A DNA stretch of 64,000 nt from Phocoena phocoena (Eukaryota > Chordata > Mammalia > Artiodactyla > Phocoenidae), in assembly GCF_963924675.1 (NCBI RefSeq), contig NC_089239.1, positions 1,353,001 to 1,417,000 of the forward strand, given 5' to 3'. The notes under the pieces were generated by a model. The model saw only the letters and a list, made by a program, of their open reading frames with translations. It ran no database searches and was not told the DNA's origin. This document shows positions 1 through 11,347 of the stretch, piece after piece (the stretch's first letter is position 1; every line of letters begins with the position of its first letter). The position numbers were made by a program, and so were the translations under genes.

Positions 1-480
1 TTTTTTTTTTTAATGGATGACCACAACAAAAGCAACAATGATTGCAATTACCAAACATGAAACACATTCATACTATGTCATAATATTGACATTCAGTCCA
101 GTAATCCTCCACTGTAACAGCTCCTTTACTTGGAGTGAAAATTGATTTGTATATTTTTTGCCTCTGAGTCCTTGTGGGATTTTTTTTCTTATTCAAGCAG
201 AAAGTCACAAAAATTATAATCATCCTCATCAGTTCACTCAGTCCCATGTAATTAAATTTTTTTTCATCTTGATCTTTTTTCATCTTGATCTTAGCACTCT
301 TATGAATTCATCAGTTTTCCATCAGAGTTCTGAAAATGCTTATTCATTCAGTTCAGCAGTATAGTCGGTTACCAGAAACCTGAGCATGTCAGAGTCCTTT
401 CCATGAATTCCTTAAAGATGAAACCCTTTTATAGGAACATATTTGCAAAAGCATCAGAGTACACCCAGAATTGTCTGTAA
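1..480 (-). pseudogene. Possible 3' end of a processed transcript (unidentified)
   Basis: Read on the minus strand, this segment ends in an A run that starts at the window edge (a T run at 1-11 on the plus strand). The A run is preceded by AT-rich sequence with short, broken open frames, the longest being 71 codons at 68-283. That layout would fit the tail of a retrocopied mRNA. I do not recognise the parent gene, and the target-site duplication on the poly(A) side would lie outside the window. A chance A-rich stretch is an equally good reading. Confidence 0.25.
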
Positions 481-696
481 ATGACAAAAGACTTAAAAAT
501 CACCACGGTTAAAGATTTGATGAAAGTTCATAATAATGCAATTGACAAGGAAATTTAATTATTTCTGAGATATACATTTTAATGTAATAACTAGAATTAT
601 GACTTATAACATTATACCAGAGCATATAAGATTTTAGAAATTTCATGTAATATCTGAAACAATTATATTAAAATGTTTCCATACAAATAACCAAAA
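481..696. other. AT-rich sequence, nothing recognised
   Basis: This is AT-rich sequence between the possible retrocopy and the T-rich tail of L1-A. I see no open frame of note and no repeat I can name. Confidence 0.4.
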
Positions 697-913
697 GACA
701 GTTTAGTATTAGTTGTTTTTTTGTTTGTTTGTTTATACTGCAGGTTCTTATTAGTCATCAATTTTATACACATCAGTGTATACATGTCAATCCCAATGGC
801 CCAATACAGCACACCACCATCCCCACCCCACCGCAGTTTTCCCCCCTTGGTGTCCATACGTTTGTTCTCTACATATGTGTCTCCACTTCTGCCCTGCAAA
901 CTGTACCATTTTC

Positions 914-3900
914 CTAGGTTCCACATACATGCGTTAATATACAATATTTGTCTTTCTCTTTCTGACTTACTTCACTCTGTATGACAGTCTCTAGATCCAT
1001 CCACGTCTCAACAAATGACTCATTTTCATTACTTTTCATGGCTGAGTAATATTTCATTGTATATATGAACAACATTTTCTTTACCCATTCATCTGTCAAT
1101 GGGCATTCAGGATGCTTCCATGACCTGGCTATGATAAATAGTGCTGCAATGAACATTGGGGTGCATGTGTCTTTTTGAATTATGGTTTTCTCTGGGTATA
1201 TGCCCAGTACTGGGATTGCTGGGTCATATGATAATTCTATTTTTAGTATTTTAAGGAACCTCCATACTGTTCTCCATAGTGGCTATATCCATTTACATTC
1301 CCACCAACATTGCAACAGGGTTCCCTTTTCTCCACACCTTCTCCAGCATTTGTTGCTTGTAGATTTTCTGATGATGCCCGTTCTAACTGGTGTGAGGTGA
1401 TACCTCATTGTAGTTTTGATTTGCATTTCTCTAATAATTAGATATGTTGAGCAGCTTTTCATATGCTTCTTGGCCATCTGTATGTCTTCTTTGGAGAAAT
1501 GTCTATTTAGGTCTTCTGCCCATTTTTGGATTGGGTTGTTTGTTTCTTTAATATTGAGGTGCATGAGCTGTTTATATATTTTGGAGATTAATCCTTTGTC
1601 CGATTGATTCATTTGCAAATATTATCTCCCATTCTGAGGGCTGTTTTTTCATCTTGTTTATGGTTTCCTGTGCTGTGCAAAAGCTTCGAAGTTTCGTTAG
1701 GTCCCATTTAAAAAATTTTTGTTTTTATTTTCATTACTCTGGAGGTGGATCAAAAAATATCTTGCTGTGATTTATGTCAAAAAGTGTTCTTCCTATGTTT
1801 TCTTCTAAGAATATTATAGTGTCCGGTCTTACATTTATGTCTCTAACCCATTTTGAGTTTATTTTTGTGTATGGTGTTAGGGAGTATTCTAATTTCATTC
1901 CTTTACATGTAGCTGTCCAGTCTTCCCAGCACAACTTATTGAAGAGACTGTCTTTTCTCCATTGTATATCTTTGCCTCCTTTGTGATAGATTAGTTGACC
2001 ATAGGTGCATGGGTTATCTCTGGGCTTTCTATCTTGTTCCATTAATCTATATTTCTGTTTTTGGGCCAGTACCATATTGTCTTGATTACTGTAGCTTTGT
2101 AGTGTAGTCTGAACTCAGGAAGTCTGTTTCCTCCAGCTCCGTTGTTTTCCCTCAAGATTGCTTTGGATATTCGGGTTCTTTTGTTTCTCCATACAAATTT
2201 TAAGATGATTTGTCCTAGTTCCATAAAACATGCCATTGGTAATTTGATAGGGATTGCATTGAATCTGTAGGTTGCTTTGGGTAGTATAGTCATTTTCACA
2301 ATGTTGATTCTTCCAATCCAAGAATATGGTATATCTCTCCAGCTGTTGGTATCATCTTTAATTTCTTTCATCAGTGTCTTATAGTTTTCTGTATACAGGT
2401 CTTTTGTCTCCTTAGGTAGGTTTATTCCTAGGTATTTTATTCTTTTCATTGCAATGGTAAATGGGAGTGTTTCCATAATTTCACTTTCAGATTTTTCGTC
2501 ATTGGTGTATAGGACTGCATTAATTTTGTATCCTGCAACTTTACCAAATTCATTGATTAGCTCTAGTAGTTTTCTGGTGGCATTTTTAGGATTCTCTGTG
2601 TATAGTATCATGTCATCTGGAAACAGTGAGAGTTTTACTTCTTCTTTTCCAACTTGTGTTCATTTTATTTCTTTTTCTTCCCTGATTGCCATAGCTAGGA
2701 CTTCCAAAACTATGTTGAATAATACTGATAGGAGTGGATATCTTTGTCTCATTCCTGATCTTAGCGGAAATGCTTTCAGTTTTTCTCCATTGAGAATGAT
2801 GTTTGCTATGGGTTTGTTGTATATGGCCTTTATCACGTTGGGGTAGTTTCCCTCTGTGCCCACTTTCTGGAGAGTTTTTATCATAAATGGAGGTTGAATT
2901 TTGTCAAAACCTTTTTCTGCATCTATTGAGATGATTGTATGGTTTTTCTTCTTCAATTTGTTAATATGCTGTATTACATTGATTGCTTTGCATATATTGA
3001 AGAATCTTTGCATCCCTGGGATAAATCCCACTTGATTGTGGTGTATGATCCTTTTAATGTGTTGTTGGATTCTGTTTGCTAGTATTTTATTGAGGATTTT
3101 TGCATCTATATTCATCAGTTGTATTGGTCTGTAATTTTCTTTTTTGTAGTGTCTTTGTCTGGTCTTGGTATCAGGGTGATGGTGGCCTCATAGAATGAGT
3201 TTCAGAGTGTTCCTTCCTCTGCAATTTTTGGGAAGAGTTTGAGAAGGATGGATGTTAGCTCTTCTCTAAATGTTTGATAGAATTCACCTGTGAAGCCATC
3301 TGGTCCAGGACTTTTGTTTGTTGGAAGATTTAAAATCACAGTTTCAGTTTCATTACTTGTGGTTGGTGTGTTCATATTTTTTATTTCTTCCTGGTTCAGT
3401 CTTGGAAGGTTATACCTTTCTAAGATTTGTCCATTTCCACCAGGTTGTCCATTTTATTGGCATAGAGTTGCTTGTAGTAGCCTCTTACGTTGCTTTGTAT
3501 TTCTGTGGTGTCTGTTGTAACTTCTCCTTTTTCATTTCTAATTTTATTGATTTGAGTCCTCTCCCTCTTTTTCTTGTTGAGTGTGGCTAATGGTTTATCA
3601 ATTTTGTTTATCTTCTCAAAGAACTAGCTTTTAGTTTTAATGATCTTTGCTATTGTTTTCTTTGAATCTATTTCATTTATTTCTGCTCTGATCTTTATGA
3701 TTTCTTTCCTTCTGCTAACTTTGGGTTTGTTTGTTCTTCTTTCTCTAGTTCCTTTAGGTGTAAGATTAGATTGTTTACTTGAGATTTTTCTTATTTCCTG
3801 AGGTAGGCTTGTATAGCTATAAACTTCCCACTTACAACTGCTTTTGCTGCATCTCATAGGTTTTGGATCATCGTGTTTTCATTGTCATTTGTCTCTAAGT

Positions 3901-4709
3901 ATTTTTTGATTTCCTCTTTGATTTCTTCAGTGATTTCTTGGTTATTTAGTACCATATTGTTTAGCCTCCATGTGTTTGTGTTTCTTACGTTTTTTCCCCT
4001 GTTATTCATTTCTAATCTCATAGTGTTGTGGTCAGAAAAGATGCTTGATATGATTTCAATTTTCTTAAATTTACCAAGGCTTGATTTGTGATCCAAGATG
4101 TGATCTATCCTGAAGAATGTTCCGTGCGCACTTGAGAAGAAAGTGTAATCTGCTGTTTTTTGATGTAATGTCTTATAAATATCAATTAAATCTATCTGGT
4201 CTATTGTGTCATTTAAAGCTTCTGTTTCCTTATTTTCATTTTGGATGATCTGTCCATTGGTGTAAGTGAGGTGTTAAAGTCCCCCGCTATTATTGTGTAA
4301 CTGTCGATTTCTTCTTTTCTAGCTGTTAGCAGTTGCCTTATGTATTGAGGTGCTCCTATGTTGGGTGCATATACATTTATAATTGCTATATCTTCTTCTT
4401 GGATTGATCACTTGATCATTATGTAGTGTCCTTCCTTATCTTTTGTAACATTCTTTATTATAAATCTATTTTATCTGATATGAGCATAGCTACTCCAGTT
4501 TTCTTTTGATTTCCATTTGCATGTAATATCTTTTTCCATCCCCTCAATTTCAGTCTGTATGTGTCCCTAGGTCTGAAGTGGGTCTCTTATAGACAGCCCA
4601 TATATGGGTCTTGTTTTTGTGTCCATTCAGCAAACTTCTCTCTTTTGGTTGGAGCATTTAATCCATTCACGTTTAAGGTAATTATAGATATGTGTGTTCC
4701 TATGACCAC
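914..4709 (-). pseudogene. L1-A ORF2 (endonuclease and reverse transcriptase), heavily broken
   Basis: In live L1s, ORF2 encodes an AP-like endonuclease, a reverse transcriptase and a C-terminal Cys/His motif that together carry out target-primed reverse transcription. Here the parts occur in the correct order but in scattered frames: endonuclease pieces at about 3850-4700, reverse-transcriptase finger and palm pieces at 2660-3115, the region after the RT at 2042-2611, thumb and connection pieces at 1734-2075 and 1283-1618, and the C-terminus at 914-1156. The longest open piece is 189 codons. The expected initiator ATG reads GTG at 4707-4709. The many stops and frameshifts show that this copy is dead. 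Confidence 0.9.
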
Positions 4710-4767
4710 TTTCTTAATTGTTTTGGGTTTGTTTTTGCAGGTCCTTTTCTTCTCTTGTGTTTCCCAC

Positions 4768-5634
4768 TTAGGGAAGTTCCTTTAGCATTTGTTTTAGAGC
4801 TGGTTTGGTGGTGCTGAATTCTTTTAGCTTTTGCTTGTCTGTAGCTTTTGATTTCTCCATCAAATCTGAATGAGATCCTTGCTGGGTAGAGTAATCTTGG
4901 TTGTACATTTTTCCATTTCATCACTTTAAGTATATCATGCCACTCTTTCTGGCTTGTAGAGTTTCTGCTGAGAAATCAGCTGTTAACCTTATGGGAGTTC
5001 CCTTCTATGTTATTTGTCATTTTTCCCTTGCTGCTTTCAATCATTTTTCTTTGTCTTTTATTTTTTGCCTATTTGATTACTATGTGTCTCGGCCTGTTTC
5101 TCCTTGGATTTATCCTGTATGGGACTCACTGCACTTCCTGGACTTGGGTGGCTATTTCCTCTCCCATGTAGGGAAGTTTTCAACTATAATCTCTTCAAAT
5201 ATTTTCTCAGGTCGTTTCTCTCTCTCTTCTCCTTCTGGGACCCATATAATGCAAATGTTGCTGCATTTAATGTTGTTCCAGAGGTCTCTTAGGCTGTCCT
5301 CATTTCTTTTCATTCTTTTTTCTTTAGTCTGTTCCACAGCAGTGAATTCCACCATTCTGTCTTCCATGTCACTTATCCGTTCTTCTGCCTCAATTATTCT
5401 GCTATTGATTCCTTTTAGTGTAGTTTTCATTTCAGGTATTGTATTGTTCATCTGTTTGTTCTTTAATTCTAGGTCTTTGTTAAACATTTGTTGCATCTTC
5501 TGGATCTTTGCCTCCATTCTTTTTCCGAGGTCCTAGATCATCTTCACTATCATTATTCTGAATTCTTTTTCTGGAAGGTTGTCAATCTCCACTTCATTTA
5601 GTTGTTTTTCTGGTGTTTTATCTTGTTCCTTCAT
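4768..5634 (-). pseudogene. L1-A ORF1 (RNA-binding chaperone), broken
   Basis: ORF1 proteins coat L1 RNA as trimers. The frame starts at the ATG at 5632-5634 and ends at a TAA at 4768-4770. The 121-codon open piece at 5152-5517 holds the charged coiled-coil part. In it one can read ITEAEERISDMEDRM, followed by the start of the RRM-like part (IIWVPEGEE). The C-terminal region is in other frames around 4700-4924. An in-frame stop near 5533 separates the short N-terminus from the coiled coil. Assignment to ORF1 is secure from the match to the other L1 copies in the window. Confidence 0.88.
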
Positions 5635-6556
5635 CTGGTATATAGCCCTCTGCCTTTTCATCTTGTGTATCTTTCTGTGAATGTGGTTTTTGTTCCACAG
5701 GCTGCAGGATTGTAGTTCTTCTTGCTTATGCTGTCTGCCCTCTGGTGGATGAGGCTATCTAAGAAGCTTAATGGGAGGGACTGGTGGTTGGTAGATCTGA
5801 GTGTTGCTCTGGTGGGAAGAGCTCAGTAAAACTTTAATCCACTTGACTGTTTTTGTGTGGGGCTGGGTTCCCTCCCTGATAGTTGTTTGGCCTGAGGCAA
5901 CCTAACACTGGAGCCTACCTGGGTTCTTTGTTGGGGCTAATGACAGACTCTGGGAGCGCTCACACCAAGGAGTACTTCCCATAACTTCTGCTGCCAGTGT
6001 CCTTGTCCCCATGGTGAAACAGAACCAAACCCCACCTCTGCAGGAGACCCTCCAACACTAGCAGATAGGTCTGCTTCAGTCTCCCCTGGGGTCACTGTTC
6101 CTTCCCCTGGGTCCCAATGCACACACTATTTTGTATGTGCCCTCCAAGAGTGGAGTGTCTGTTTCCCCTGGTCCTGTCAAAGTTCTGCAATCAATTCCCA
6201 CTAGGCTTCAAAATCTGATTCTCTAGGAATTCCTCCTCCCGTTGCTGGACCCCCAGTTTGGGAAGCCTTACGTGGGGCTCAGAACCTTCACTCCAGTGGG
6301 TGGACTTCTGTGGTATAAGTGTTCACCAGCCTGTGAGTCACCCACCCACCAGTTATTGGATTTGATTTTACTGTGATTTTGTCCCTCCTATCGTCTCATT
6401 GTGGTTTCTCCTTTATCTTTGGATGTGGGGTATGCTTTTTGGTGAGTTCCAGTGTCCTCATGTCGATGATTTCCAGCAGCTAGTCGTGATTCCAGTGTTC
6501 TCACAAGAGGGAGTGACAGCACGTCCTTCTACTCCACTATCTTGGTTCCTCCTCCT
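5635..6556 (-). promoter_or_regulatory. L1-A 5' UTR (old promoter region)
   Basis: This is non-coding sequence upstream of ORF1 in L1-A, mildly GC-rich. The 5' tip, read on the minus strand, contains CCAAGATAGTGG. That resembles the YY1-type AAGATGG core found at the tips of L1-G and L1-H, with the core altered. It is less GC-rich than the 5' UTRs of the younger copies, and promoter activity is unlikely today. Confidence 0.7.
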
Positions 6557-7687
6557 TCTTTCCATTTTTTGATTGTATTATTTCTTTTTTTGATATTGAT
6601 CTACATGGGCTGTTTGTATATCTTGGATATTAATCCCTTGTTGGTTGCTTTATTTGCAAATATTTTCTCCCATTCTGAGGGCTATCTTTTTGTTTTGTTT
6701 ATGGCTTCCTTTGCTATGCAAAAGCTTTTAAGTTTAATTGGATTCCATTTGTTTCTTTTTGTTTTTATTTTCATTACTCTAGGGTGGTGGATCAAAAAAT
6801 ATCTTGCTGCTATTTATGTTAAAGAGTGTTCTGCCTATGTTTTCCTCTAAGATTTTTATAGTGTCCAGCCTTACATTTAGATCTTTAATCCATCACTAAT
6901 TATTAGAGAAATGCAAATCAAAACTACAATGAAGTATCATCTCACACTGGTCAGAATGGCCATCATCAAAAAATCTACAGAAATAAATGCTGGAGAGGGT
7001 GTGGAGAAAAGGGTACCCTCTTGGGTTCTGTTGGTGGGAATGTAAATTGATACAACCACTATGGAGAACAGTATGGAGGTTCCTTAGAAAACTAAAAATA
7101 GAGCTACCATATGACCCAGCAATCCCACTTCTGGGCATATACTCAGAGAAAACCATAATTCAAAAAAACACATGCACCCCAATGTTCATTGCAGCACTAT
7201 TTACAATAGCCAGGACATGAAAGCAACCTAAATGTCTATCAAGAGAGGAGTGGATAAAGAAGATGTGGTGTATAGATGCAATGGGATACTACTCGGCCAT
7301 AAAAAGGAACAAAATAATGCCATTTGCAACAACATGGTTGGACCTAGTGACTGTCATGCTGAGTGAAGTAAGTCAGACACAGAAAGGCAAATATCATATG
7401 ATATCGCTTATATGTGGAATCTAAAAAAAAAAATGCAATGAACCTATTTACAAGACAGAAGTAGAGCCACAGATGTAGAAAACAAACTTATGGTCACCAG
7501 GAGTTAAGGCCGGGGGCAGGGGAGGGATAAATTGGGAGATTGGGATTCACATATACACCCAACTATATATAAAATAGATAACTAATAAAACCTTGCTGTA
7601 TAGCACAGGGAACCCTACTCAATACTCTGTAATGGCCTATATGGGAAAAGAATCTAAAAAATAAAATTCTAAAAGAAAAGGAGTGGA

Positions 7688-7750
<63 letters not shown>

Positions 7751-7826
7751 CTGGTTCACTCTGCTGTACACCAGAAACTAACACAACATTGTAAATCAAC
7801 TATACGCCAATAAAATTTTTTTATAA
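6557..7826 (+). mobile_element. L1-B: short L1 with an inverted 5' part (twin priming)
   Basis: Two L1 pieces in opposite directions are joined head to head at about 6893/6894. The left piece (6557-6893) is antisense ORF2 sequence and can be read as WIKDLN and EENIGRTL on the minus strand. The right piece (6894-7826) is sense: the ORF2 C-terminus from LIIREMQ onward, then a 3' UTR that ends in AATAAAA and an A-rich tail. Relative to full-length copies, about 100 bases of ORF2 are missing between the two pieces. This is the known signature of twin priming, where the second target strand primes internally. Its 3' UTR differs from the other groups here. Confidence 0.85.
7695..7749. repeat. (TA)n microsatellite, about 27 units
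   Basis: This is an uninterrupted TA dinucleotide run inside the 3' UTR of L1-B. It probably grew from a TATATGTGTATA seed in the element. Such runs vary strongly in length between individuals. Confidence 0.97.
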
Positions 7827-8439
7827 AAGGATTACTGTTAATTAAAGAAAACCAGACATCTCAAGTTATAAATTTAGTACTTTTCTATGTATGGGAAGAT
7901 GCAAGAGTCTGGGTTCCTTGAAACCATTCCTTTGATATACACCTTAGCTATCTAAGGCCAGTATCCTGTTCTTTCCCATCCTGAGTTCCCTCAGGGTCCA
8001 CCGTTAGGAGCAGAGGTTGCTGATGGCTTGATGGCTGCAGCACCCTTTGTTTGATGATATGGCAGGCAACAATTTTCATTCACAACCTATAAACCAATTC
8101 TTACCAAAGTGTTAACTGGTTATTTAGTAGTAATTTAGCAGGAGGTCCAAGAAGGTCTTGATGGGGAAGGAAAGAGTTTGGGCAACAAAGTAAGAAATCA
8201 TGGAGTCAATTATGCCCTAGATATTTTATTTAAATATTAAAATTTTTAGATCACTAAATGTATTATGCACAAACATCAAGTATATCTTGTAAGGGGACGA
8301 CTGAAGGAAGCCATACTGGTTTGTGCTTAAGGTTGTGAATTGAAACACCTCAGATGTGAGATTATCTTAGCTGAGAGAGGGAAGAATGAATTTTGAATGA
8401 CTTAATGACCACATTGATCAATAACTAAGCACTCGAGTT
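7827..8439 (+). mobile_element. ERV/LTR-like remnant, forward copy (family not named)
   Basis: About 200 bases here (7850-8060) match the reverse complement of 17090-17365, including CCAGACATCT, GGGAAGATGCAAG, CCTGAGTTCCCTCAGGG, GATGGCTTGATGGCTGCAGCA and TGATATGGCAGGCAA. That makes it an interspersed repeat. I suspect an ERVL or MaLR-type retroviral remnant from the style of the sequence, but I cannot name the family. The part from 8060 to 8439 is probably the same element. There is no coding potential. Confidence 0.5.
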
Positions 8440-10426
8440 GAGGAAATGGAGGAAGAGTAAGACGCGGAGATCAACTTCCTCCCCACAGATATAGCAGAAA
8501 TACATCTACACGTGGAACGGCTCCTATAGAACACTCACTGAATGCTGGCAGAAGACCTCAGACCTCCCAAAAGGCAAGAAACTCCCCACGTACCGGAGTA
8601 GGGCAAAAGAAAAAAGAAGAGACAAAAGAATAGGGACGGGACCTGCACCAGTGAGAGGGAGCTGTGAAGGAGGAAAAGTTCCCACACACTAGGAAGCCCC
8701 TTTGTGGGAGGAGACTGCAGGTGGTGGAGGGGGGAAGCTTTGGAGCTATGGAGGAGAGTGCAGCCACAGGGGTGCAGAGGGCAAAGCAGAGAGATTCCCG
8801 CACAGAGGATCAGTGCTGACCAGCACTCACCAGCCCAAGAGACTTGTCTGCTCACCCACCGGGGTGGGCAGGGGCTGGGAACTGAGGCTCGGACTTCAGT
8901 TGGATCGCAAGGAGAGGACTGGAGTTGGCGGCGTGAACACAGCCTGAAGGGGTTAGTACACCACAGCTAGCCAGGAGGGAGTCCGGGGAAAAGTCTGGGC
9001 CTGCTGAAGAGGTAAAAGACTTTTACTACCCGCTTTGTTTCCTGGTGCGTGAGGAGTGAAAATTAAGAGCGCTGCTTAAATGAGCTCCAGAGACAGGTGC
9101 AAGCCATGGCTATCAGTGCAGACCCCAGAGATGGGCATGAAACGCTAAGGCTGCTGCTGCCACCACCAAGAAACCTGTGGGCAAGCACAGATCACTATCC
9201 ACACCTCCCTTCAGGGGAGCCTGTGCAGCCCGCCACTGCCAGGGCCTGTGATCCATGGACAACTTCCCCAGGAGAACACATGGTGTGCCTCAGGCTGGTG
9301 CAACGTCACGCCGGCCTCTGCCGCTGCAGTCTCACCCCACATCTGTAACCCTCCCACCCCCGGCTTGAGTGAGCCAGAGCCGCCAAATCAGCTGCTCCTT
9401 TAACCCCGTCCTCTCTGAGCGAAGAACAGATGCCCTGAGGCAACCTACACACAGTGCCATGGCCAAATCCAAAGCTGAACCCCAGGAGCTGTGTGAACAA
9501 AGAAGAGGAAGGGAAATCCCTCCCAGCAGCCTCAGTAGCAGCAGATTAAATCTCCACAATCAACTTGATGAACACTGCATCTGCGGAATACCTGAATAGA
9601 CAACGAATCATCCCAAATTGAGGAGGTAGACTTTAGGAGCAAGATATATTATTTTTTCCGCTTTCCCTCTTTTTGTGAGTGTGTATGTGTATGCTTCTGT
9701 GTGAGATTTTGTCTGTATAGTTTTGCTTTCACCATTTGTCCTAGGGTTCTCTCCATCTGTCTTTTTTTTTTTTACTTAAAAAATTTTTTTTCTTAATAAT
9801 TATTTTTTATTTTAATAACTTTATTTTATTTTATCTTACTTTATTTCATTTTATTTTACTCTCTTTCTTTCTTTCTATTTTTTCTCCCCTTTATTCTGAA
9901 CCCTGTGGATGAAAGGCTCTTGGTGCTTCAGCCAGGAGTCAGTGCTGTGCCTCTGAGGTGGGACAGCCAACATCAGGACATTGGTCCACAAGAGATCTCC
10001 CAGCTCCATGTAATATCAAATGGTGAAAATCTCCCAGAGATCTCTGTCTAAACAACAACACCCAGATTCACTCAACAACCAGCAAGCTACAGTGCTGGAC
10101 ACCGTATGCCAAACAACTAGCAAGACTGGAAAAAAAACCCCACCTATTAACAGAGAGGTTTCCTAAAATCATAATAAGTCGACAGACACCCCAAAACACA
10201 CCACCAGACTTGGACCTGCCCACCAAAAAAACAAGACCCAGGCTCATCCACTAGAACACAGGCACGAGTCCCCTCCACCAGGAAGCCTACACAACCCACT
10301 GAACCAACATTAGCCACTGGGGACAGACATCATAAGCAACAGGAACTACGAACCTGCAGCCTGCAAAAAGGAGACCCCAAAAACAGTAAAATAAGCAAAC
10401 TGAGAAGACAGAAAAACACACAGCAG
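8440..10426 (+). promoter_or_regulatory. L1-C 5' UTR with simple-repeat module
   Basis: The proximal part (8440-9600) is GC-rich, with a single copy of the region that L1-H has expanded into 38-bp monomers. A T-rich and TTTC-rich module follows at about 9640-9890, present once here. After that comes the region leading to ORF1, rich in A and C. In live L1s this region is an internal RNA polymerase II promoter. The antisense strand has open frames of about 80-106 codons at 8535-8855; related frames occur in the other copies. Confidence 0.75.
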
Positions 10427-11289
10427 ATGAAGGAGCAAGATAAAAACCCATCAGACCTAAGAAATGAAGAGGAAATAGGCAGTTTACGTGAAAAAGAATT
10501 CAGAATAATGATAGTAAAGATGATCCAAAATCTTGGAAAGAATAGAGAAAATGCAAGAGACATTTAACAAGGACCTAGAAGAACTAAAGATGAAACAAGT
10601 AATGATGAACAACACAGTAAATCAAATTAAAAATACTCTAGAAGGGATCAATATCAGAATAACTGAGGCAGAAGAATGGATAAGTGACCTGGAAGATAAA
10701 ATAGTGGAAATAACTACTGCAGAGCAGAATAAAGAAAAAAGAATGAAAAGAACTGAGGACAGTCTCAGAGACCTCTGGGACAACATTAAATGTACCAACA
10801 TTCGAACTATAGGGGTTCCAGAAGAAGAAGAGAAATAGAAAGGGACTGAGAAAATTTTTGAAGAGATTATAGTTGAAAACTTCCCAAATATGGGAAAGGA
10901 AGAGTTAATGAAGTCCAGGAAGCACAGAGAGTCCCTTACAGGATAAAGCCAAGGAGAAACACGCCAAGACATATATTCATCAATCTATCAAAAATTAAAT
11001 ACAAAGAAAACACATTAAAAGCAACAAGGGAAAAACAACAAATAACACACAAGCGAATCACCATATGGTAAACAGCTGATCTTCCAGCAGAAACTCTGTA
11101 AGCCAGAAGAGAGTGGCAGGACATATTTAAAGTGATGAAGGAGAAAAACCTACGACCAAGGTCACGCTAACTGCAAAAATCTCATTCAGATTTGATGGAC
11201 AAATTAAAACCTTTACAGACAAGCAAAAGCTGAGAGAGTTCAGCACCACCAAACCAGCTTTACAACAAATGCTAAAGGAACTTCTCTAG
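10427..11289 (+). pseudogene. L1-C ORF1, broken
   Basis: The start is the ATG at 10427-10429 (MKEQDKNPSD), shared with the other young copies. A two-base loss near 10535 shifts the frame. A second frame (10533-10838) then carries the coiled coil and the beginning of the RRM-like domain (IRTIGVPEEEEK) and ends early at a TAG. The C-terminal domain continues in other frames to the usual TAG at 11287-11289. The family normally makes one protein of about 285-290 residues in this group. Confidence 0.88.
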
Positions 11290-11347
11290 ACAAGAAACAT
11301 AAGAACAGGAAAAGACCTACAATAACAAACACAAAACAATTAAGAAA

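Larger units (their letters stand above)
697..6556 (-). mobile_element. L1-A: nearly full-length but old LINE-1, minus strand
   Basis: The 3' end lies at the left: a T/G-rich run at 711-736 (the reversed poly(A) tail), then the 3' UTR. The element continues through ORF2 (914-4709), ORF1 (4768-5634) and a 5' UTR that ends near 6556. Its length of about 5.9 kb is close to that of a whole mammalian L1. The 3' UTR matches that of L1-I (around 47030) and differs from the younger group L1-C, G, H and J, so it belongs to an older subfamily. ORF2 is cut into many short frames. I could not find a convincing target-site duplication, because the 5' side abuts L1-B directly. Confidence 0.92.

Noticed and set aside
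4901..5536. 211-codon plus-strand open frame
   Set aside because: It is the antisense shadow of L1-A ORF1. The minus strand gives a clear ORF1 coiled coil, and the plus frame is just Phe/Leu/Ser-rich.
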